Shown here in pieces: positions 1 through 5,395 of a stretch of 9,735 nt of DNA. Position numbers and translations under genes: made by a program. The stretch covers positions 1 to 9,735 of the forward strand of contig CAMQRG010000064.1 of the NCBI GenBank assembly GCA_947036475.1. Direction: 5' to 3'. Positions within the stretch are counted from its first letter, which is position 1, and the number at the start of each line of letters is the position of its first letter. The DNA comes from an uncultured Clostridia bacterium (GTDB lineage: Bacteria > Bacillota > Clostridia > Lachnospirales > Anaerotignaceae). A model generated the notes under the pieces. The model was given only the letters and a program-made list of their open reading frames with translations, had not been told where the DNA came from and did no database searches.

Positions 1-47
1 CTACACGTAAGGAGTCGTCGGCAGCGTCAGATGTGTATAAGAGACAG
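1..47 (+). other. Illumina/Nextera adapter contamination
   Basis: This stretch is synthetic library sequence, not genome. Bases 1-6 (CTACAC) match the end of the P5 primer. Bases 7-14 (GTAAGGAG) match the i5 index known as N505/S505. Bases 15-28 (TCGTCGGCAGCGTC) are the Nextera read-1 overhang, and bases 29-47 are the 19-base Tn5 mosaic end AGATGTGTATAAGAGACAG. Genomic sequence starts at 48. Read through on the minus strand, the adapter adds a false tail VSYTHLTLPTTPYV to UvrC and supplies a false TAG stop. On the plus strand it creates a false N-terminus MCIRDS. Both peptides are recurrent contaminants of protein databases. Confidence 0.98.
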
Positions 48-693
48 CCTGCATTTCTTTCTGCATTTTCTTCAAAATATCCTCGTGCTTGCCTTCCAGA
101 AAATCCATCGCGTCGCGGATATATTCCATATATTCCTCCTGGCTGACCTGCCCGCTGCATGGCGCAATGCACTGGCCGATATGGTGATTCAGACAGGGGC
201 GCTCCCTGCCGATTTCTTTAGGCAGGCTTTTGCGGCATTTACGGATTGGAAACAGCTTATGAAGCGTTTCCACCGTTTCCCGCATTGCCAGCACATCTGT
301 AAACGGACCATAATATTTCGCCTTGTCCTTTTCCAGCCGCCGCGTTACAAAAATCCGCGGAAACATTTCCTGCACCGTTACTTTGATATAGGGGTATGTC
401 TTATCGTCTTTCAGCAGAATATTGTAATACGGGTGGTATTTTTTGATGAGGTTGCACTCTAAAATAAGCGCTTCTTTCTCCGAATCTGTAACGATATATT
501 CAAATTCCTGAATATGGGGCACCATAGAGCGAGTTTTAGCAGTCTGATTTCTGCTGCTCTGGAAATACTGGCGCACGCGGCTGCGCAGACTCACAGCCTT
601 GCCAACATAAATCACATGGCCGTCCGCGTCCTTCATGAGATAAACCCCAGGTTTCTGGGGCAGTTTTTTCAATTCCTCCGCAATATCAAACAT
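48..693 (-). CDS. uvrC: UvrABC excinuclease subunit C, N-terminal part (3' end missing)
   Basis: UvrC makes both incisions around a lesion in nucleotide excision repair, acting in the cytoplasm with UvrA/UvrB. About 215 genuine residues are present, against roughly 600 for the family. The GIY-YIG nuclease domain fills residues 12-95: G16-V-Y18, I28-Y29-V-G-K32, R39, E79 and N91 sit where the family has its catalytic residues. Next come the conserved YYGPF (127-131) and four cysteines, C153, C167, C175 and C179, spaced like the 4Fe-4S ligands known in UvrC. The UvrB-binding UVR motif, RNase H-like nuclease and helix-hairpin-helix domains are lost because the contig runs into adapter. The break is an assembly edge, not evidence of a pseudogene. 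The start is the ATG at 691-693, preceded by a weak GGTGGAG; the N-terminal sequence begins as usual for the family. I see no convincing promoter in the 257-base gap upstream, so transcription from the flippase gene is possible. Confidence 0.95.
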
Positions 694-725
694 ACTCCAC
701 CGCCTTTTCAGGGATAAAGACCTTT

Positions 726-880
726 GGGGCTCTGCCCCACACCCCGCAGGCCTGTCAGTACTTTGCCTACGGCAAAGCTACCTACGGTGTCCGGATTTCT
801 TTCCGGTACCTATTGAAAAGGGCTTGATCCCAAACTTTATCGCCAGCCGCACCAGTGCGTCTGGAAAAAACCTCCGGATT
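726..880. repeat. Composite intergenic repeat with four small hairpins
   Basis: The gap between the flippase gene and uvrC has no ORF but carries a row of dyads: GGGGC-TCT-GCCCC (726-738), CTTTGCC-TAC-GGCAAAG (761-777), CCGGA...TCCGG (791-806) and CCAGcCGCA-CCAG-TGCGtCTGG (843-864, one mismatch, then six A). An AT-only dyad, ATAAAT-T-ATTTAT, follows at 886-898. The core at 726-748 recurs in inverted orientation at 2765-2788. From memory, similar strings, including the part reading AAGGGCTTGATCCCAAAC, are common in intergenic regions of gut Clostridia; that needs a genome search. No hairpin is followed by a proper T-run in the direction of the minus-strand genes, so I do not call a terminator. 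Confidence 0.6.
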
Positions 881-950
881 CCCAAATAAATTATTTATGA
901 CAGGCTATCCGTACCAAAACAAATTAAAGTCAAATGTTCCGACTTAGCTT

Positions 951-2579
951 TTATAGCATTCCATACCTTCTCAGCACACGAACCATTTTCCCGCCGCCCG
1001 GCATGTTCTGCAAGTCCTCCTCGCAAATTCCCTTTATCAGCAGCATCACCGTGCCATACACCGCCATAGCAAACAGGATAGCCAGCAGCGTTGCCAGCGT
1101 ATTATTGGGATAGAGCATAAAAATCACACGATAAACCCCGACTGCCGCCGCGCCCATAACCGCCGACCCTATGACGGGTTTCAGGAAACAGCCCATAAAA
1201 TCAAACCGCACGCCCGTAATGCGCGAAAGCATACAGACGTCAAACACCGCCGCCACAAGGTAGCATCCCGTTGTGGAAAGCACCGCTCCCAAAATATTCA
1301 GTTCCGGTATGGCAATCAGGAAATAGTTCATAACCGTCTTTGTAATCGCCCCCAGCAGCGCGCCCATCACAGGCACCTTGATATGGTTGATTCCCTGCAA
1401 AATGCCTGTTGTTGTCTGACAAAGCGCAAGGAAAATAACCGAAATTCCACCGACCGTCAGCAGGGCGCCGCCATCGCTTGCGTCAGGGAACAACATATGA
1501 ATGATTTCCGGCCCCAGAACAGTAATACCAATTGCCGCCGGAACTGAAATAATCATGGAAGTCCGCATAGTCAGGTTCATTTTCCTGTGGATCTGCCCGC
1601 GTTCCCGCCGTTTGACAGAAGCGGCAATACTTGGCAAAGCCGCTGTAGCAATCGCCGTAGAAATCGCAACAGGCAGCGTGCTCAGCGTCACATATTTCCC
1701 CGAAAGCTGACCGTAAAGTATATTGGCCTGCTCCTCAGAAAAACCATTTCCAGTCAATATTTTCATAACCATGAACATGTCAATCAAATTCGTTATGCTG
1801 AAAACCGCTGTACCCGCAATAATCGGCCATGCTGTTTTTATTACCCTTCCGGCAAGTTCGCGTCTGCCTTCCTCATATTCCTGCCAGCAACGCCGCGTCC
1901 GCCGCATAATGTCCGGACGTATCAGCGAATAGCTGAACAATACAACCAGAAGCCCAGCCACCGCGCCAACCCCTGTACCCATTACGCCGCCAGCTGCTGC
2001 CAGCGGAATATTTTTCTCTCCTTCCGGCACAGCCATGCTGATGAATACATACGCCAGATAAACACTGAAAAAAGCGTTGAATATCTGTTCAATAATCTGA
2101 GAAACTGCCGTAGGCACCATGGTGTTCATGCCTTGAAAATACCCGCGGAATACCGACATTACCGCCACAATAAACAACGTCGGGCAGAGCACCAGAATAG
2201 AATAATAGCTGTTTGGCATATCAATTATCGCCGCCAGATTTTCCGCCACTAAAAACATCAGCACCGCAAACAAAAGCCCCATAGATGACGAAATCAACAG
2301 TGAAACCTGAAACACCCTGTGTGCATTACGGTACTGCTTCAGGGCAATACGCTCCGAAACCAGCTTGGAAATCGCCGCCGGAAGTCCGGCAGAGGACAAA
2401 ATAAGCAGAAATGTATAGATATAGTACGCACCGGCATAAATCCCGTTGCCCGCATCTCCGATGAGGTTTGTCAACGGAACCCTGTAAACAAAACCTAAAA
2501 AGCGCGTCAAAAGCCCAGCGGACGCTAATATCGCCGCCTGCTTGACAAAAGAGCCTTTTTTTCTTGTCTGTTCCGCCAT
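951..2579 (-). CDS. MurJ/SpoVB-family lipid-linked precursor flippase (polysaccharide biosynthesis protein)
   Basis: This is an integral membrane protein of the MVF/PST branch of the MOP flippase superfamily. Relatives include B. subtilis SpoVB and YtgP (a MurJ), which move lipid II or related lipid-linked sugars across the cytoplasmic membrane for peptidoglycan and spore cortex synthesis. The 542 residues are mostly hydrophobic, as expected for the family's roughly 14 helices. Diagnostic stretches are the N-terminal AILASAGLLTRFLGFVYRVP (16-35) and RGYFQGMNTMVPTAVSQIIE (145-164), typical of SpoVB/YtgP. The ATG at 2579 is chosen because AGAGG lies six bases upstream; an in-frame GTG at 2639 has no ribosome-binding site and adds 20 unconserved residues. 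A likely promoter lies at 2674-2703. I cannot tell from sequence alone whether it is the vegetative MurJ or a sporulation-specific SpoVB, so I give no symbol. uvrC lies 257 bases downstream. Confidence 0.88.
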   Translation of the reverse strand: MAEQTRKKGSFVKQAAILASAGLLTRFLGFVYRVPLTNLIGDAGNGIYAGAYYIYTFLLILSSAGLPAAISKLVSERIALKQYRNAHRVFQVSLLISSSMGLLFAVLMFLVAENLAAIIDMPNSYYSILVLCPTLFIVAVMSVFRGYFQGMNTMVPTAVSQIIEQIFNAFFSVYLAYVFISMAVPEGEKNIPLAAAGGVMGTGVGAVAGLLVVLFSYSLIRPDIMRRTRRCWQEYEEGRRELAGRVIKTAWPIIAGTAVFSITNLIDMFMVMKILTGNGFSEEQANILYGQLSGKYVTLSTLPVAISTAIATAALPSIAASVKRRERGQIHRKMNLTMRTSMIISVPAAIGITVLGPEIIHMLFPDASDGGALLTVGGISVIFLALCQTTTGILQGINHIKVPVMGALLGAITKTVMNYFLIAIPELNILGAVLSTTGCYLVAAVFDVCMLSRITGVRFDFMGCFLKPVIGSAVMGAAAVGVYRVIFMLYPNNTLATLLAILFAMAVYGTVMLLIKGICEEDLQNMPGGGKMVRVLRRYGML

Positions 2580-2583
2580 AACG

Positions 2584-2590
2584 CACCTCT
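2584..2590 (-). promoter_or_regulatory. Ribosome-binding site fixing the flippase start
   Basis: AGAGGTG on the minus strand places its AGAGG core six bases before the ATG at 2579. The longer alternative from GTG 2639 has no such site, so the shorter protein is preferred. Confidence 0.7.
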
Positions 2591-2634
2591 GTTTTCTAAG
2601 ATCTTGGAAGCTTTGCCCCTTGACCTGTTTGTCA

Positions 2635-2651
2635 ACCACATTCCATGTGGT
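2635..2651 (-). other. Small hairpin in the flippase leader
   Basis: The perfect inverted repeat ACCACAT-TCC-ATGTGGT (7-bp stem, 3-base loop) lies 55 bases before the flippase ATG, inside the transcript predicted from the promoter at 2674-2703. No T-run follows, so it is not a simple terminator. Its role is unknown and it may be chance. Confidence 0.4.
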
Positions 2652-2673
2652 CGGAAGCCAAATATATTCTCAA

Positions 2674-2703
2674 TCTATAAATTATTTCTGTCTTGCTATG
2701 CAA
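2674..2703 (-). promoter_or_regulatory. Probable sigma-A promoter for the flippase gene
   Basis: On the minus strand TTGCAT (2698-2703), an 18-base spacer and TATAGA (2674-2679) make a reasonable vegetative promoter; TTATAG with a 17-base spacer is the alternative reading. It would give a leader of about 85-90 bases including the hairpin at 2635-2651. It is placed by consensus only. Confidence 0.45.
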
Positions 2704-2717
2704 AAAATCCCCTCTTT

Positions 2718-2790
2718 CCGGAAAACGCAGTTTTCCGGCAAATGGGTCAAGGGCTGAAAGCCCTTGCGGGGCAGTGGGGCAGAGCCCCGC
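2718..2790. repeat. Three tandem hairpins between typA and the flippase gene, second copy of the dispersed repeat
   Basis: Three dyads follow one another: CCGGAAAAC-GCA-GTTTTCCGG (2718-2738, perfect 9-bp stem), CAAGGGCT-GAA-AGCCCTTG (2748-2766, perfect 8-bp stem) and GCGGGGC...GCCCCGC (2766-2790) with an inner GGGGC-AGA-GCCCC. The part at 2765-2788 matches 726-748 in opposite orientation. On the minus strand the 9-bp hairpin is followed nine bases later by TTTTTT, so the array may weakly terminate typA transcription, but the spacing is not canonical. No ORF is present between 2580 and 2814. Confidence 0.65.
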
Positions 2791-2814
2791 GGCCTTTCAT
2801 CTTTCTTTTTGTCT

Positions 2815-4647
2815 TTAATTCCCGCCGTGTATCCTGTGCTTTCTCCGAAGATTGTTGTCCAGTATCTTTTTGCGCATGCGTAAGCTCTGCGGTGTTACCT
2901 CCAGCAGCTCGTCCTCGCTGATAAACTCCATGCACTGCTCCAAAGACATCTGTATCGGCGGTGTCAGCCGCAGAGACTCGTCCGAACTGCTGGAACGGAT
3001 ATTTGTCAGCTGCTTTTTCTTGCAGACGTTAATATCCATATCATCCGCCCGCGCGTTCCGTCCCACAACCATGCCTTCGTATACCTTTACGCCCGCACCA
3101 ATAAACAGGTCGCCTCGCTCCTGTGCATTATAAAGCCCATAGGTAATCGCTTCGCCGCTTTCAAAAGCCACCAGAGATCCCTGTGAACGCGTCGGAATAT
3201 CCCCTTTATACGGCTCATAATCATTGAATACAGAATTCAGTATTCCATTTCCCTTCGTATCCGTCATAAATTCGCCGCGGTAGCCAATCAGCCCCCTTGC
3301 AGGAATCGAAAATTCCAGCCGCGTATATCCGCCCTTGGAAGGATACATATTCCGCAGTTCGCCCTTTCTGCCGCCCAGCTTTTCAATGACACTGCCCACG
3401 AATTCCTCCGGCACGTCAATCGTCACTGCCTCCATGGGCTCACATTTTTTCCCATCAATTTCGCGGAACAATACCTCCGGCTTGGATACCTGAAATTCAT
3501 AGCCTTCGCGCCGCAGCGTTTCAATCAGTATGGAAAGATGCAGTTCGCCCCTGCCGGAAACCTTGATACAGTCCATGGATTCCGTATCCTCCACACGCAG
3601 GCTTACGTCCGTATTTAATTCCTTATACAGCCTGTCGCGCAGGTGGCGGGAAGTCACAAATTTTCCCTCCCTCCCCGCAAACGGGCTGTCGTTTACCAGA
3701 AAATTCATGGAAAGCGTCGGTTCGGAAATCTTTACAAAAGGCAGAGCCTCCGGCTTTTCCGGCGAACAAATCGTATCGCCAATCATAATATTTTCAATAC
3801 CGCTCAGTGCGACAATATTGCCTACGCCGGCCTCCCTGACTTCAACCCTCTGCAATCCATTGAAAACATACAGCTTTGTAATCCTCAGCTTTTTGCGTGT
3901 ATCCGCATTATGCATGTTCAGCACAACGACCTCGTCATTGACGTGTATCGTGCCGTTTTCAATCTTACCAATGCCGATACGCCCCACATATTCACTGTAA
4001 TCAATCGTAGAAATCAATGCCTGCAACGGTGCATCGGGGTCGCCCTTCGGTGCAGGGATATGCTGTATAATGGCCTCAAACAGCGGTTTCATATCGCCTT
4101 CCCTTGCGTCCGCTTCCTTTGAAGCGTAGCCGCCCCTTGCAGAAGCGAATACAAACGGGGAATCCAGCTGGTCATCGTTCGCATCTAATTCCATGAACAG
4201 CTCCAGCACCTCGTCAACCACTTCATCAGGGCGTGCCTCCGGCCTGTCCACCTTATTTACGCAGACCACAACAGGGTGATTCAGCTCCAATGCCTTGCGC
4301 AGCACAAATTTCGTCTGAGGCATAGGTCCCTCAAACGCGTCCACCACCAGCACAACGCCATCTACCATTTTCAGCACGCGTTCCACTTCGCCGCCAAAAT
4401 CGGCATGTCCCGGTGTATCTATAATATTGATTTTCATATCGCCATACTGCACAGCCGTATTTTTGGAAAGTATGGTAATGCCGCGCTCCCGTTCGATATC
4501 GCCGCTGTCCATCACCCGCTCCTGCACCACCTGATTTGTGCGGAAAGTTCCGCTCTGGCGGAGCAGCTGGTCTACAAGTGTAGTTTTTCCATGATCAACA
4601 TGGGCAATAATTGCGACATTTCTGATTGATTCAATTTTCTGTTCCAT
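2815..4647 (-). CDS. typA: Translational GTPase TypA/BipA
   Basis: TypA is a ribosome-binding GTPase related to EF-G that supports 50S assembly and growth under cold and other stress. The protein has 610 residues, normal for the family. GTPase motifs are in order: G1 AHVDHGKT (15-22), switch I RERGITI (53-59), G3 DTPGH (77-81), G4 NKVD (131-134) and G5 SAR (169-171). Domain II (EYVGRIGIGKIENG), the EF-G-like domains (SGRGELHLSILIE; FSIPARGLIGYRGEFMT) and the TypA-specific C-terminal domain with its basic end follow, so nothing appears missing. The ATG at 4647 matches the usual N-terminus; GGAG lies 11 bases upstream, slightly far. An in-frame TTG at 4674 has AGGA close upstream and would add nine residues (MRANGAFII), so that start cannot be excluded. 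A strong promoter lies at 4697-4725. The flippase start is 235 bases downstream. Confidence 0.97.
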   Translation of the reverse strand: MEQKIESIRNVAIIAHVDHGKTTLVDQLLRQSGTFRTNQVVQERVMDSGDIERERGITILSKNTAVQYGDMKINIIDTPGHADFGGEVERVLKMVDGVVLVVDAFEGPMPQTKFVLRKALELNHPVVVCVNKVDRPEARPDEVVDEVLELFMELDANDDQLDSPFVFASARGGYASKEADAREGDMKPLFEAIIQHIPAPKGDPDAPLQALISTIDYSEYVGRIGIGKIENGTIHVNDEVVVLNMHNADTRKKLRITKLYVFNGLQRVEVREAGVGNIVALSGIENIMIGDTICSPEKPEALPFVKISEPTLSMNFLVNDSPFAGREGKFVTSRHLRDRLYKELNTDVSLRVEDTESMDCIKVSGRGELHLSILIETLRREGYEFQVSKPEVLFREIDGKKCEPMEAVTIDVPEEFVGSVIEKLGGRKGELRNMYPSKGGYTRLEFSIPARGLIGYRGEFMTDTKGNGILNSVFNDYEPYKGDIPTRSQGSLVAFESGEAITYGLYNAQERGDLFIGAGVKVYEGMVVGRNARADDMDINVCKKKQLTNIRSSSSDESLRLTPPIQMSLEQCMEFISEDELLEVTPQSLRMRKKILDNNLRRKHRIHGGN

Positions 4648-4696
4648 AATAATAAATGCTCCATTCGCTCTCAATTTTTCCTGTATACATCATTGT

Positions 4697-4725
4697 ATTG
4701 TAACACAGCGCATATCCCTATGCAA
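4697..4725 (-). promoter_or_regulatory. Sigma-A promoter of typA, extended -10
   Basis: On the minus strand TTGCAT (4720-4725), a 17-base spacer and TACAAT (4697-4702) form a near-consensus promoter, with TGT directly before the -10 as an extended element. A second overlapping TACAAT lies at 4692-4697. Transcription would start about 40-45 bases before the ATG. Confidence 0.7.
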
Positions 4726-4756
4726 TCATTCCGGCAAATTTTTTCCCAAAAGCAAC

Positions 4757-4804
4757 AAAAAAGCTCCCCGCTTCAAGCGGCATTGCGCCACCTGAAACGG
4801 AGAG
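4757..4804 (-). terminator. Strong intrinsic terminator of the cold-shock gene
   Basis: On the minus strand the arm CTCTCCGTTTCAGGTGGC pairs along all 18 bases (allowing G-T pairs) with GCCGCTTGAAGCGGGGAG around the 5-base loop GCAAT, followed by C and six T. It lies 75 bases after the cold-shock stop codon and isolates that gene from typA, whose promoter starts about 30 bases further on. Confidence 0.93.
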
Positions 4805-4878
4805 TCTTTCCTGCATAACCAACTTCAAATATATGGTCTCAATGCTTTCGCATCAGGGCTTCAATAATCTCAAATCGA

Positions 4879-5079
4879 TTAAGCACGTGTTACATTTGCA
4901 GCCTGAGGGCCCTTCGCGCCCTGCACTACTTCAAACTCTACTTCCTGACCTTCTTCCAGTGTCTTGTAGCCTTCGGCCTGGATTGCGGAGAAGTGTACGA
5001 ATACATCGTCTTCACCAGGTACGGAAATGAAACCGAAACCTTTTTCCGCATTGAACCATTTTACTGTACCTTTTTTCAT
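4879..5079 (-). CDS. Cold-shock domain protein (CspA family)
   Basis: This is a 66-residue single-domain nucleic-acid chaperone that binds single-stranded RNA and DNA and melts secondary structure in the cytoplasm. The whole protein is one five-stranded OB fold. The start MKKGTVKWFNAEKGFGFI contains RNP1 (KGFGFI, 13-18), and RNP2 is VFVHF (26-30). The end GPQAANV is also typical. AGGAGG lies seven bases before the ATG, an ideal site. Promoter (5123-5151) and terminator (4757-4804) frame it as a monocistronic unit. The predicted leader is only about 37 bases, much shorter than the long thermosensor leader of E. coli cspA, so a leader-based cold switch of that type is not apparent. The subfamily letter cannot be assigned. 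Confidence 0.97.
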   Translation of the reverse strand: MKKGTVKWFNAEKGFGFISVPGEDDVFVHFSAIQAEGYKTLEEGQEVEFEVVQGAKGPQAANVTRA

Positions 5080-5111
5080 TGCAAATCCTCCTACCTAAAT
5101 AGATAAATACC

Positions 5112-5151
5112 TTGACAGCTTGATACTACCATAAATTTCATGCGCTGTCAA
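5112..5151. promoter_or_regulatory. Inverted repeat bracketing the cold-shock promoter
   Basis: TTGACAGC (5112-5119) and GCTGTCAA (5144-5151) form a perfect 8-bp inverted repeat with 24 bases between. One arm contains the -35 box and the other lies at the predicted transcription start. This geometry could be an operator for a dimeric repressor, but because one arm is the consensus -35 hexamer, chance is possible. Confidence 0.4.
5123..5151 (-). promoter_or_regulatory. Sigma-A promoter of the cold-shock gene
   Basis: On the minus strand a perfect TTGACA (5146-5151), a 17-base spacer and TAGTAT (5123-5128) preceded by TGG give a strong promoter with an extended -10. The start would be near 5116, about 37 bases before the ATG. 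Confidence 0.8.
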
Positions 5152-5395
5152 TGAGTAATTCGGGCAGAATCCACTATTTTCCCTACAAAATACGCCAATT
5201 TGCGGACTGAAAAAAATTTCATGGGTCACCATCTGCCCACTGCGTATACACGCACACTCCAAAATCATCTGGAGGAAAGAATGAAAAGCCGTTCACCGCA
5301 TTATGTTGACTATGGCCTGAATTCCCCGCCGCCCGATGTGCGCGGGGCCAGCTATCTTCTGTATTCCCTTTCCTCCCTGCCGCCTTTTCCTTTCA

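Larger units (their letters stand above)
5080..5395. other. 316-base gap between the PBP and cold-shock genes
   Basis: This holds the cold-shock ribosome-binding site (5087-5092), its promoter (5123-5151) and a flanking dyad. Nearer the PBP stop I see only weak hairpins: CCCCGC...GCGGGG near 5320-5345, TGCGT-GTAT-ACGCA near 5240-5253, and a short GTGGG...CCCAT stem near 5220-5240 followed by seven T on the minus strand at about 5210-5216, a weak candidate PBP terminator. A plus-strand ORF (5281-5511) is discussed among the rejected items. Confidence 0.5.

Noticed and set aside
31..462. 143-codon plus-strand ORF beginning MCIRDS
   Set aside because: Its start lies in the Nextera adapter and the rest is antisense to uvrC.
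1..693. uvrC as a truncated pseudogene or short UvrC-like protein
   Set aside because: The apparent stop and last 14 residues come from the adapter; the break is a contig edge, and the preserved part is intact.
1587..2252. 221-codon plus-strand ORF antisense to the flippase
   Set aside because: The opposite strand encodes a clear membrane flippase; the antisense product is His/Arg/Asn-rich without domain features.
2580..2639. Longer flippase from the GTG at 2639
   Set aside because: There is no ribosome-binding site upstream and the extra 20 residues do not look like the family, whereas ATG 2579 has AGAGG at six bases.
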